In this document: piece after piece, positions 1 to 10,325 of the stretch | How the letters are laid out: every line of letters begins with the position of its first letter | Numbering within the stretch: the first letter of the stretch is position 1 | From: Rallus limicola | Lineage: Eukaryota > Chordata > Aves > Gruiformes > Rallidae | Assembly (NCBI GenBank): GCA_022605955.1 | Contig: JAKCOZ010000084.1 | Span: forward strand, 717,001 to 781,000 | DNA: 64,000 bases | Reading direction: 5' to 3' | The notes under the pieces: model-generated | Database searches by the model: none | Told to the model about the DNA's origin: nothing | Seen by the model: the letters and a program-made list of their open reading frames with translations, nothing else | Made by a program: the position numbers and the translations under genes

Positions 1-1935
1 CTTGAGATACCTTGTTGAGGTGATCTGTCTTAAGGGGAATGATGGGGGGGTTGATGAATTCTGTAACATTTTTTGCTAACTCACAGTCAAGAACTCAGGT
101 AGCACTGGACTACTCAGCATGTTACAAAACTGTTCTTAATGTTACTGTGATCTTGAAAGAACAGTTTTGTTGAGTATTCCTGTCATTTTTCACAGTGGTA
201 AAGTGTCTTCAAAACAGATGCCTAACTTTGTACAAATGATGAGTAATTCCTCTTTTAGAAGAACTCTTTGAAGTGAATAAGGCTAATTCACATGGCTGAT
301 TTTGCAAAATAGGGACTAGATCTTTTTATATGAAAACTGCATTTTAAGCAAAATGAGGTAACTATCTTTTGAGCTAGGAGAGCTCTTTTGTTTCACAGAA
401 AGACATAGTAGTGGAAAGCTTATGACCATTAATAAAGGAAAAACAATCACTGCAAAATGTTTAGATACTCTACCACGTACACAAAGGTATTTGGGGCGAT
501 TTTTGCTTTGTTTTTGAAACAGAACCATTTTTATGAAACAATAATTTATTTTCCATTTAATATTATTTATGTATTATTGCACATTTGAAGTAGAAACAAA
601 GATAAACACTTCCTTGCACAGGGCACTGTAAAATGCTATATGAGCATTTTGTGAAGTGAGACCCTGTGAGGTATGGGCATACCAGAGAAAGACAGTAGAG
701 GACCTGCAACTCAGGACTGAAGCAATATGCTGTGTTTGGAGCAATATTGCTGTAACTGTCTCTGGAAGCTGTGCTTTCTAGGTGAGATATTCACTTCCAG
801 CCTGTTGTTGTCTTTCAACCTCACACTCCAAGATGCAGCTGACCATCTATGTCTGTTGTATGAGGTCTCTGAACAAAAACTCTTGATGCTGAATTGTCAG
901 TGCTTGGCATCCTTACAGACTCTATAACAGGAAGTGTAATTGGGGAATGCTGAACAAGTCTTACATGTAGAATACAAGTTTTGACATGCACTCTGGAAGA
1001 CAAGTTTCAGAATAGTTCATGAGTGATGAAGCCAGCTTTCCTCAATCATTCCTATTCCTGAAAGAAACAGTAAGCAAATAGTGGTATCTGAAGTTTGTCA
1101 TCATTTCTGTACTCATCTGACATTCACATTACCTCCTGCTGTTCCTTCTGCTCTGTTCATGCAGAGATTGTCTGGCTGCCATGCAGCTGAGAAATATCAC
1201 CACCAGGACTCAGTGTCAATGAAGATAGCAGATTGGTTGCTGATCAGATTGATTTTACAGACCGGGTAGCTTTAGCTTTTTCTAAACTGGAGTAGACTAT
1301 GCTTGCTTAAACTGTACAGCACTGGTGGAAAAGGGAGTTTTCAGGTATGCAGAATGGATAGGGAGCTAAGGTTTCCTTTCTCTTTGAAACACTTTCAACA
1401 CCTCTTCCTCCCTGAAAGCAGTGCTTGAATTGTTGTGGTTTGCTGGTGATTCAGTAATCAAAATCTTAGTTGTAGTGTCTTTGTAGCAAACTGCACAGAT
1501 TAGGAATTTAGTCACTGCAGTTAGTGTTCTTCCTGAAGCGGAAAACCACAACTGAGGGACTGAAATATGAAGAAAGAGTGGGGGATGGGAGAAAAATTAA
1601 AAGCTAGAGCATACCTTTGTTCAAGGTTTTCATTCATGTCTAACCTTCCCTGTCAGTTCTTTCCTTCTAATTCTTTCACGAGATGATAGAAAAATGTCCT
1701 CTCTGACTACAGAAAAGCACTCTCAAATTTCTGTGCCACTACTTGAAACGTGGTGATGCTTTTAAAGCAGACATTTTCCATGGCCTTAACTGCTCACAGG
1801 TCTGTCCTAAAACCAAAGTAGCCACTGTGCATACCTAGTAAGTACTGTTCATAAACATTTTTATAATGTTTGACCTTAAGAGTGACCTGAAGATTAATGG
1901 ATATGTTGTATCAGTTTTAATGGGTCTCTTCTCCC
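1..1935. other. Unassigned AT-rich DNA
   Basis: I see no gene, RNA or repeat that I can name. The open frames here are short (70 codons or fewer), overlap on opposite strands, and show no protein family signature. Confidence 0.6.
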
Positions 1936-1941
1936 TTGGAT

Positions 1942-1987
1942 GCACACATGTGACTCCCATTAGCCTTAATGGGAGTTATATGTGTGC
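1942..1987. repeat. Near-perfect 21-bp-arm inverted repeat (hairpin)
   Basis: The left arm is 1942-1962 and the right arm 1967-1987, with a 4-nt loop (GCCT). The arms pair at 19 of 21 positions. The inner core ACTCCCATTA / TAATGGGAGT is fully complementary. Similar palindromes built on CCCATT...AATGGG recur in old sauropsid repeats, so this is probably the centre of an ancient palindromic or MITE-like element. A small structured RNA is possible, but no evidence of expression can be seen. Confidence 0.75.
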
Positions 1988-1989
1988 CT

Positions 1990-2495
1990 AGAGGTTAGAC
2001 AAGATCTCTGAAGGTGCTCTTATGCTCTGTTGTATTAATGATCTCATAATTGCTGAGGTGCTGCACCTTTGCATTGAAAACAAACTAATTAAAGCAGTCT
2101 AGTACAAGTTGGTATGCTAGTGTACATGGCATGTGTGTATCTTTTCCTGTGAGTCCCTCAGTACACAAAGCTAGAGGACAAATCAAATGTGGAATGGAAA
2201 TGTCAACTATAATTTGGCTTATTTATTAATATGTATAAATGTATGTATATCAATATATTTATTAATGTATTAATATATTGTTATATTATATTTTAATCCA
2301 AAGTTATTTTGTTAATTTGATTCCTAAGCAAGATGATTGTTCATGCCAATACAGAGCAAGAAGCTGAATGTGGTGTTTTATTTTATCATTAAAGCATGCA
2401 TTGAGAAAAAGAACTGAGTTGATTCTTACTTTTGATGTTCCAAATCATGCACTTTGAAAAAGGCAGTTTGTTCTAGAGGATTAACATGAAGATTG
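1990..2495. other. AT-rich low-complexity DNA
   Basis: No gene is seen. About 2215-2300 is almost pure A/T, made of irregular TATT/AATATAT words, and could form small cruciforms. It is not a regular microsatellite. Confidence 0.6.
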
Positions 2496-2497
2496 AT

Positions 2498-2640
2498 GTT
2501 GAATTTTAATTATGGCTTTGTTGCTCACTTCTTCCAAGTGCCTTTAGACAAAGCACTTCACCTTTCTTTGATTTCCTGGTATGTAAAATACCTGCTTGTG
2601 TGTTGTAGACATAAATTAATATCTGTTCTATGCTTTGAAA
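2498..2640 (+). mobile_element. MIR-like ancient SINE fragment
   Basis: The order of words matches the central part of MIR/CORE-SINE consensus sequences: TGGCTTTG, then a diverged CTTTAGACAAAGCACTTCACCT block (consensus CCTTGGGCAAGTCACTTAACCT), then TTTCTTTGATTTCC, then TGTAAAATA (consensus CTGTAAAATG). Divergence is high, as expected for a repeat older than the amniote split. MIR copies are known but sparse in birds. The 5' tRNA-derived head and the 3' tail are not recognisable. I judged this by eye from remembered consensus words, so the ends are approximate. Confidence 0.6.
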
Positions 2641-4036
2641 TTTTAAGATTGGTACATCCAACTGTATTCCGCTGGCATAATCATGACAGCGCAGGAGGAG
2701 GAAAAAATCCTATTGCCTACCTGGTACAGCCTGTAGAAGCCCTGGTAGAAATGCTGATCTATTGAGAGGGCTGATTCTGTTCCATAGTGTATGATGTGCA
2801 ATGCAGTGCACTGATACTGAAAAATCTTTGGTATATTTTTTGGTGGAAAAGGCTGTAAAATAGGCAAATTTACACTATATAGACATTGGACAACTTTATA
2901 AATAATAATAAAATGATAAAATTTGACTCTGAAAATTCTGTGCTATATTCCCTGACTATTTCCATACATTTGGAAGTCAACCATGATGTGGTCTTTGAAG
3001 ATACCAATTTGGGGAAATAATGAATCTTAATATTTACATTCTGGAGGGAAAGAATGGTTTATGTGGTAACCTCTGCATTCAAAGTTGGTTTGGTTTTGGT
3101 TGTTTATTGGGTTTCTTTTTGTCAGATTAAGGTATTCTAAAACGTCAATTTCATTATTAAGTTTGGCTATTTGTGAAGTTAAAAAAAAAAAACAACAAAA
3201 TACCAAACAATCTTGTGTCTTTTCTGTTTGTTTTGTTAATTTTTTAACTAATTCTTTGGCCTTTGTGTGGTTCTTAGTCTCTAATAGAAAGCAGCAAATT
3301 TCCACTGAGACTGTGATGGTAATGTCTTTAGCTCTTTAACTTAAATATCTTGGAAAAATCTTGTGAATGGCTTTGGAAATACACTAACTTGCATGTGACT
3401 CCAGTGTACAAAATACATGAGACATCTCAATAAAAAATTTCTTCCTCATGTGAATTTCAAACATTTACTTCTTTGAGTTTTTTAGCAAGCTGTGATTATT
3501 CCTCCATTACTCTTTCATTTTAAAGATGGAATAGTTATCAGTATTATATAAAGGCTATGTAGAATATTGTTAAAGTAAGTTGAAAATTGCAATTAAACTT
3601 CACTCATTTCAGTTTTTATATGTATGTGTATCCATAAAAAAGAAGGAACAGTTCTATTTTATAGCCCTGGCAAGCTGCATACACTTAATTTCCAAGATTT
3701 TATTTGTGTTTCTAGGTACTTGAGGTTCTTTGTTCTAAATCTTGCTTTGATGACATACTGTATACTCCAAGAGACAGGGACTGTGTCCTATGTATTTTTA
3801 CATGGTCAAACACCTGCCCTTTCATGAAGGAAGCTTCTACTGAGGAAAAAAAACCAAACCTATTTTGGTATTATTTGTAGACTGTTTTTTTTCTGAGCAG
3901 AATAAGCAACATCTTCAAAAGGATTTAGTTTTGCTTTTGGTTTTGTTTTTCCAGTATCACTATGTTTATAGAATTTTTTTGGAAGTGTACTCGTTGACTT
4001 AGAGTGGTTTATTCTGTCTGTATTTTAAGGGTGATT
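2641..4036. other. Unassigned AT-rich DNA
   Basis: No gene is seen. It contains an A12-type run near 3181 and scattered A/T homopolymers. Part of it (3755-3820) is listed separately as a possible ancient repeat tail. Confidence 0.55.
3755..3820 (+). mobile_element. Possible L2/MIR-type 3' tail relic
   Basis: The stretch reads CTCCAAGAGACAGGGACTGTGTCCTATGTA and onward (shown here in two pieces: CTCCAAGAGACAGGGACTG, then TGTCCTATGTA). It resembles the CTCC-GAGGGCAGGGACTGTGTC word run near the 3' ends of ancient L2/MIR-type repeats of amniotes. The match is short and eyeballed, so chance or another family cannot be excluded. Confidence 0.35.
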
Positions 4037-4191
4037 GAATACTGGAGCAGGTTTTCTAGAGGAGCTGTGGAATCTCCGTTCCTGGAGAGAGTTAAAACTC
4101 TACTGGACACAGTTCTTTACCACCTACATTGAGTGGGGAGTCGGACAAGATGACCTCCAGAGCTCCATTCCAACCTCAACCATTCACAGAA
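4037..4191 (+). mobile_element. CR1 3' end, sense, diverged
   Basis: The sequence follows the CR1 3' order: GGAGCAGGTT, GAGCTGTGGAATCTCC, TTGAGTGGGG..., GACAAGATGACCTCCAGAG, and CATTCCAACCTCAACCATTC at the tail. It is truncated at the 5' side and keeps only the last codons of ORF2 and the 3' UTR. It abuts directly, tail to tail, an antisense CR1 that begins at 4192. Confidence 0.8.
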
Positions 4192-4665
4192 TCACAGAAT
4201 TGTAGGGCTTGGAAGGGACCTCAAGAGATCATCGGGTCCAACCCTCCTGCCAAAGCAGGTTCCCTAGGACAGGTCACACAGGTAGGCATCCAGACAGGTC
4301 TTGAATATCTCCAGAGAAGGAGACTCCACAACCCCCCCTGGGCAGCCTGTCCCAGGGCTCTGTCACCCTCACTTGGAAAAAGTTCTTCTGCATGTTGGTG
4401 CGGAACTTCCTGTGCTCCAGCTTGAGGCCACTGCCTATTGTCCTGTCTCCACAGTCCGCTGAAAAGAGGCTGGCCATTTCCCCTTCTGTCCCACACTTGA
4501 GATATTTATAAACATTAATAAGATCCCCTCTTAGTCTTCTTTTCTCAAGGCTGAACAGCCCCAGTTCTTTCAGCCTGTCTTTGTAGGGGAGATGCTCCAG
4601 GGCTTTAATCATCTTTGTAGCCCTCTGCTGGACTCTTTCCAGGAGATCCCTGTCTTTTTTATAGC
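4192..4665 (-). mobile_element. CR1 3' end, antisense, with ORF2 C-terminus
   Basis: On the minus strand the element ends with the CR1 tail (plus strand ACAGAATCACAGAATTGTAG). Upstream it encodes the CR1 ORF2 C-terminal region in one open frame (4274-4690), with [40 protein letters not shown] and KLEHRKFRTNM. Function: this is the tail part of the retrotransposon polyprotein (after the reverse transcriptase palm), not a working enzyme. A frame break near the end changes the usual PREVVESP to PRGGCGVSF. Its lineage mark (LEHRKF-N-RKNFF-VRVTE-WDRLP) is shared with the copies at 4925, 16376 and 47575. It is truncated upstream of this domain. Confidence 0.92.
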
Positions 4666-4924
4666 ATGATTCTGTAATTTGTGCAGTCACCTTGTCAAGA
4701 TTTTTTTCATTGTAGACCAGCTTTCAAACGTCAGTTCAGTTATTTAGAATGGTAATTGAGATAGGATCAAAAACTACTCAAAAAGCACAAAAACAGAAGT
4801 AGTTAGCATAATATGGTTGGCCACATGGCATGTTATAAGGCTCAACCACTGAATATGTTGTGTGCACTGTGCTGAATAAATTAGTTTTCTCAGAATGGAA
4901 AGATTATACACAGTACCAGTATGC

Positions 4925-5421
4925 AAGCTGTCCAGTTCTAGGCCCCCTCAGTTCAAGAAAGACATAGAACTCCTTGAAAGAGTCCAGTGCAGGGCCACCA
5001 AGATGATTAAGGGAGTGGAACCTTCCTTATGAGGAAAGGCTGAGGGAGCTTGGCCTCTTTATCTTGGAGAAGAGGAGACTGAGAGGTGACCTTATTAATG
5101 TTTATAAATATGTAAAGGGCAAGAGTCAGGAGGACGGAGCCAGGCTCTTCTCAGTGATGGCCAGTGATAGAATAAAGGGCAATGAGTGCAAGCTGGAGCA
5201 TCGGAAGTTCCATGTGAATATAAGGAGAAACTCTTTCACTGTGAGGGTGGCAGAGCACTGGGACAGGCTGCCCAGAGAGGTTGTGGAGTCTCCTCTGGAG
5301 ACATTCAAAACCTGCCTGGATGCATTCCTGTGTGATTTAATCTAGCTGATCCTGCTCTGGCAGGGGAGGTCGGACTAGATTGGAGGTCCTTTCCAACTCC
5401 TAACATTTTGTGATTCTGTGG
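4925..5421 (+). mobile_element. CR1 3' end, sense, with ORF2 C-terminus
   Basis: It starts in the CR1 VQFLGP/QFKKD region, with a stop or frame break near 5030. The frame 5064-5345 then gives the ORF2 C-terminus: [34 protein letters not shown] and [20 protein letters not shown]. It ends in the 3' UTR word CTCTGGCAGGGGAGGTCGGACTAGAT-like (shown abbreviated) and the tail TTTTGTGATTCTGTGG. It is the same lineage as the antisense copy 4192-4665, and the pair form an inverted repeat with a spacer of about 260 bp. Confidence 0.92.
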
Positions 5422-5964
5422 GGTTTTTTTAGCCTCATTTGACATACTGCCTAAGTAAATATTGCAATAACTAATAATTGCATTAATTAGCTTTATTTTT
5501 AATGTATAAACTCGAGATTTCTTAACAAAGTGCCTTCAAGTAAAGTATTTGTAGTTTTAACCTTGAATGAAATAGACCTTATAAGAGATTTTTTTAAGAT
5601 ATAATAATTAAAATTTAACTGAGTCATAGAAATATTAGATGGTTTACTGTGATGTTAAAAGAAAAGCAAGGCATTGGGATGTTTTTGAGTTACAGCTTGA
5701 TTTTGAAAAATACTGTTGTGTATTTCTGTACATAATTTAGTCCTAACTCTGATATATTGAGGTGTACTGTAGCCAGCTGTTTACCTCAGGTCTGTAAAAA
5801 AAGTGGCTGGGTTGGAAAATTAAAGCATGAGGTTACATTTTAGTCTCTCTTGTTTCATAGTCCTGTGCCTTCACTAACAGTTGTGAGTTTTCGCATTCAG
5901 AAAACTGGGATGATTTAGGCATTGGCACCCTTGACTTTTGACTGTAGGTGTTACTGCAACAGTG

Positions 5965-6076
5965 CAAGTGGAAAACAGATTGGTGATACCATCTCAGTAG
6001 CAATTCATTTGAACTTGCCCCAAGTGGAAAAGAGCTTGGTGATATAATCTCAGTAGCAATTTGTTTGAACATGCCC
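5965..6076. repeat. 56-bp tandem duplication, two copies
   Basis: Copy 1 is 5965-6020 and copy 2 is 6021-6076. Both begin CAAGTGGAAAA and end GAAC(T/A)TGCCC. By my count 49 of 56 positions agree (7 substitutions, no gaps). No part matches a repeat family I know, so this looks like a local duplication of unique DNA. Confidence 0.9.
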
Positions 6077-6190
6077 CCAGAGCTCTTGAGGATTTTAGAA
6101 TCTCGTCAGTCATTAGTAATATTCCATAAAGTTGTTGTGTATGCCAAGTATATTAAGTCACTGATTATACCTGTAAAAAAGGTCGCTCTA

Positions 6191-6240
6191 GATTAATGAT
6201 TTTTATATGAAATTAATGATTTTAATATGAAATTAATGAA
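6191..6240. repeat. 20-bp tandem repeat, about 2.4 copies
   Basis: The unit ATTAATGATTTTTATATGAA occurs from 6192, is repeated with one change from 6212, and is followed by a partial third ATTAATGAA. It is a short AT-rich minisatellite. Confidence 0.85.
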
Positions 6241-7889
6241 CAAATGTATGACACAAAAACTAATGTTGATTTTGGTAACCTTTTTTTTTACCTCTATTCA
6301 CATACTTCAAAGATGGAGAAAAATGGTTGGTTAAATTTGCTGGTGGTCTTTGGAGAGATAGATTTGATGTGCTTCCTCTGTCTTTTGTTGAACTCAGGTA
6401 CAAAGCTAAGAACATTAGTACAAAATTTGCAGGTGTCATGGTGTGCATGGGAATAGGCTAACTAGAGCCAGAGCTTGTCTCAACTTTTTTTTTTTACTAA
6501 TCAGATTTAAATTTCATCTGTCCTTTTGATTTTCTTCAGTTACTCAGTGGGACAAGAAGTAGAGTCCAACTCTGCATTCTTTTATGAGTGATTCTCAGTT
6601 GATTCTGCAGTCTGAATTTAGTGCTCTTTACTTCAGTTTTCATAAGCCACGGTTGCTCATAGCAGGGATAAAGGGACTTACCTGATTCTGAATATGTGAT
6701 GGATAAACAAGAGTATTTGTTGGGTTTTATAGGGTACATATTAATAATGATTTCATCATGCTGATACAGACTTTTCAAATTATGGTATGTTTCGAATTAG
6801 AGATTATCACCAAGCATTTATTTGGCATGTAATGAAAGAAAACTTTCTTTTGACTGTTCATGTATATATGCAAAATCATTTACCTTATGCAGATGTCTAA
6901 AAGCAGAAGGAGAACTGGATTTGAGAGGAAACCTGTGTCGTATTCTGATATCAACAGCAACTTAGATCACATTGGTATCACATCAGAATAATGTTTTACA
7001 GCCTCTGCCAATTTAAAAATCAAATTGATGCTAGATTTGTATAGAACAACAGATTTGACTGACAGAAAAGGCTGTTATAGATGGCTGTGATGTTCTATCC
7101 TTGTATAACAAGGATTTTGACTGACAGTTTAACAGTAGTACACTTTCTATCCCATATATTCTAAATTATTATTATTACAGTACAAAACATTTTTGCATTT
7201 GCTGTACATAGATAACATGTACACTTCTTGTGTAATAACATCCACGAAGAGAGGGTTTCTTTTATGTCTTAAAGATGATGACAATTAATGAAGGTTCTGT
7301 CTGACACTTATAACCAATGTCAAGGATTGCTATTGTGGTGCATGGTAATGTAAAAACTATTGGGTACTTAGCTCCCAGTGAAGGATCAGTGTAGCTCTTG
7401 ACACATGCTATGTGGTGGATGAAATAAATCTCCTTGGAGAGCAATAGAAATATTTCTTGAACTGAAGAGTATCCTTTCTGTCTTATAATCCCTCTTTTCA
7501 GCTTTGCAGTTCTTTGCATCACTATATAATGCAGTTTTCATCTGGAAAATAACTGTTTAAAATGGAACCTATTAATGCAACAAATTTGCTTCCTGTTCTT
7601 TGCAGTCAACATTTCTTTGCTATGAGACCAAAGATTCTTCTATAGAACCATAGCTAGACATAAGGAAGGTACTCGGTTTTACTTATTTGGGTTTCATTTT
7701 CTTTTGGGGAGACCATCTTTTAATACGTTTCCTTCTCATTTTAAGATTTCCACTTGAAATCCCTGGCGTTCTTTGTCCCTTTAGTTCTACACAGCACTAT
7801 AGCACCTTAGCCTTGTTGAACCTCATACAGTTGACCTTGGCCCATTGATCCAACCTTTCCAGGTCCCTCTGCAGAGCCTTCCTACCCTC

Positions 7890-8432
7890 AAGTAGATAAA
7901 CACTCCCTCCTAATTTGGTGTCATCTGCAGACTTACTGAGGGAGCATTCAATTGCCATGTCCTGATCATTGATAAAGATATTAAAGAAAGCTGCCCCAGA
8001 ACAGAGCCCTGGGGAGCACCGCCTGTAACTAGCTGCCAGCTGGATTTAACTCCCTTCACCATGACTGTCTGTGTTTGGCTGCCCCAGACATTTTTTACCC
8101 AGTGAAGAGCCTGCCTGTCCAAGCTATGAGTTGCCAGCATTCTCCAGGGGATAGTGTCAAAGGCTTTACTAAAGTCCAGGTAGACAGTGTCCACAGCCTT
8201 TCGCTCATCCACCAAGTGGGTCATCTGGTCATAGAAGGAGATAAGGTTGGTCAGGCAGGACCTGCCTTTCATGAACCCATGCTGGCTGGGCCTGATCATA
8301 TGGTTGTCTTGCACAAACAGTGTGAATGCACTCAAGATGAACCACTCCATAATCCTCTCTGTTACCAAGGTCAGGACGACAAGCCTGTAGTTCCTTGGAT
8401 ACTTGGTCTGTGTGTAAACAGGTATGACATTA
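7890..8432 (-). pseudogene. CR1 ORF2 reverse transcriptase relic
   Basis: In a live CR1 this domain copies the element RNA at the nicked target (target-primed reverse transcription). Here the open part (7910-8368) reads through RT block with HGFMKGRSCLTNL, the block with the first catalytic Asp (YLDFSKAFDT, intact) and the [10 protein letters not shown] turn. The block with the catalytic Asp pair lies in a different frame near 7919-7932, and reads as SADDTKLGG instead of the usual FADDTKLGG. So at least one frameshift separates the catalytic blocks and the copy cannot make an active enzyme. Confidence 0.9.
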
Positions 8433-8451
8433 TGAAGTATCTAGTTACCTG

Positions 8452-8748
8452 TTCACAGAATCATAAGGTAGGTAAAGACCTTTAAGATCAAGTCCAAGCA
8501 TTCCTGTCATATGCTGAACCATATCCCTAAGTACCTGATCTACCCTTTTTATAAACAAATCCAGGGATGGTGACTCAACCACCTCCCTGGGCAGCCTGTT
8601 CCAGGTCCTGACAACTCTTTCAGTGAAAATTTTTTTTCCTGACATCTAATCTGAACCTGCCCTGGTGCAGCTCTGTGCCATTTCCCTTGTCCTATCACCT
8701 GGCTGAAGAGACCATCATCCACTTCTACAACCGCCTTTCAGGTAAAAG
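8452..8748 (-). mobile_element. Younger antisense CR1 3' end nested in an older CR1
   Basis: The minus-strand element ends at the tail word CACAGAATCATAAGG (plus strand, 8454 onward). Its ORF2 C-terminus frame 8445-8645 gives [20 protein letters not shown] and [17 protein letters not shown]. This RVV-WNRLP/RDMV signature matches the copies at 27580 and 55096, not the surrounding element. The host RT reads directly up to it on the low side (NVIPVYTQTKYPRNYRL), and the host EN-RT linker resumes above about 8750. This makes it an insertion, not part of the host. No clear target duplication could be found. Confidence 0.85.
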
Positions 8749-9669
8749 GAGGTTAAACAGGGAATAAATGATGGAGTGGCTTGGCATGCTCCTTCATGAG
8801 CTTTCTCAGTACTCTTGGGTGGATCCCATTCAGCTGCATAGGCTCGTGTATATCCAGGTGATGTAGCAGGTTGCTATCTGCTTCCTCCAGGATTTTTTTG
8901 GGGGTTTGTTCTGCTCTCTGTCCCTGCCTTCCAATTCAGGGGGTGCAATACCTTGATAGCTGGTCTGTCTATTAAAGACTGAGGCAAAGGCAGCATTAAG
9001 TATGTCAACCTTTTCCTTATGCTTGGTGGCAATGTCCCTGCTTGCATCCAAAAAAGGATGGAGATTCTCCTTGTCTCCCTTTTTGTTGTTAAAGCGTTTG
9101 TAAAAACATTTTTGTTAACTCTTACAACAATGGCCAGATTGAGTTCTAGCTGGGCTTCTGTATTTCCATTTTTCTCTGCATGGCCAAATGAGATCCCTGT
9201 ACTCTTCCTGAGTTGCCTGCTCTTCTTCCTAAAGTGGTAGGCTCTACCTTTTTTTCCTGAATCTCAACAAAGCTCCCTGTTCAACCAGGCTGGACGCCTT
9301 CTCTGCCAGTTTGTCTTATGTTACGTGGGGACAGCCTTCCTTTAAGACTTGCAGCTTTAAGATTTTCTTCTTGAATGTTCAGACTTCTTGGACCCTTTTG
9401 TCCTTTAGGATTGTCTCCCAAGGGACTATTTCAACCAGTGTCCTGAACAGGCTAGAGTATGCCCTCCAGAAGTTTTCCTTAACAAGAATCAAGAACTGTC
9501 ATTTCAGGGTTGCTAAACCAAAGATGGCCTCCAAACACCACATGTCACACCAGTCCTTCTTTGTAAACAGCAGGGCCAGTGACGTACCTCTTGTTAGGCT
9601 CACTTACCAGCTGTGCCAGGAAGTTATCTTCCACATGCTCCAGGAACCAACGAGGCTATTTCCTGACTG

Positions 9670-9900
9670 GTGTGTTGTATATCTAGCTGATGTTCAATAA
9701 GTTAAAGTCCCCCACAAGAATAAGCACTAGTGATTGTGAGACTTCTTCCAGCTGCTTGTAGAATGCTTTATCTACCTCTTCATCCTGGTTGGATGGTCTG
9801 TAACAGACTCCCAGCAGAATATCAGCTTTGGCTTCCAGCTACTCCTGTTTGTTGCCCATGCTGTGTGCTTTGCGGTAGATGTACTTGAGATGTACTCCGA
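9670..9900 (-). pseudogene. CR1 ORF2 endonuclease relic
   Basis: The minus strand encodes SMGNKQE (the start of the APE-type endonuclease), a stop, then GVCYRPSNQDEEVDKAFYKQ and LVLILVGDFN. In a live CR1 this endonuclease nicks the target DNA. Roughly 80 codons expected between the first two blocks are absent, which removes part of the catalytic core. It is a dead copy. Confidence 0.8.
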
Positions 9901-9925
9901 TATTGGCGTGCCACCACCTGTCTGT

Positions 9926-10325
9926 GAAGACAGGCTGAGAGAGTTGGGGTTCTTCAGCCTGGAGAAGGCTCCAGGGAGACCTTATAGCAGCCTTCTAGTA
10001 CCAAAAGGGGGCCTGCAGGAAAAATGGAGAGGGACTGTTCACAAGGTCATGTAGTGATAGGATGAAGGTAATGGCCTGAAGTGGAAAAGAAGGTAGATTT
10101 GGATGATATATTAGGAAAACTTTCTTCACTATGCCGGTGGTGAGACACTGGAACAAGTTGCCCAGAGATGTTGTGGGTGCCTCCTCCCTTGAAGGGTTGA
10201 AGTCCAAATTGTATGGGGCTTTGGGGAACCTGGTCTGGTGGAGGGTGTTCCTGCCCATGGCAGGGGGATTGAAACTGAATGGTGTTTGACATCTTTTCCA
10301 ACACATAGCATTCTGTGATTCTGTA
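9926..10325 (+). mobile_element. CR1 3' end, sense
   Basis: It starts at GTGAAGACAGGCTGAGAGAG (DRLRELGFFSLEK), continues through GTGAGACACTGGAACAAGTT-type sequence (VRHWNKLPRDVVG) and ATTGTATGGGGCTTTGGGGA, and ends with TTCTGTGATTCTGT. The frame is broken by single-base changes. The GALGNLVW-type 3' end relates it to the CR1 at 37143. It stands head to head with the antisense CR1 7745-9900. Confidence 0.9.

Larger units (their letters stand above)
5422..7744. other. Unassigned AT-rich DNA with two small tandem duplications
   Basis: No gene is seen. The only structure I found is the duplicated segment 5965-6076 and the short tandem at 6191-6240, listed separately. The remaining open frames are short and overlap on both strands. 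Confidence 0.55.
7745..9900 (-). mobile_element. Long antisense CR1 (endonuclease to reverse transcriptase), interrupted
   Basis: Read on the minus strand from about 9900 downward: endonuclease words (HSMGNKQE, then GVCYRPSNQDEEVDKAFYKQ and LVLILVGDFN); the EN-RT linker (8830-9051, VDILNAAFASVF); the start of the reverse transcriptase (KYPRNYRLVVLT, then PSQHGFMKGRSCLTNLISFYD and DTVYLDFSKAFDT); and on past the ADDTKLGG active-site region near 7919-7932 to about 7745. The frame is broken many times. There are internal deletions: the E/D-rich catalytic middle of the endonuclease between MGNKQE and GVCYRP is missing. A younger antisense CR1 (8452-8748) sits inside it. Its own 3' tail is not present at the low-coordinate end. 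Confidence 0.9.

Noticed and set aside
8075..8485. 136-codon plus-strand frame
   Set aside because: Antisense shadow of the CR1 reverse transcriptase.
9311..9700. 129-codon plus-strand frame
   Set aside because: Antisense reading of the CR1 endonuclease-linker region.
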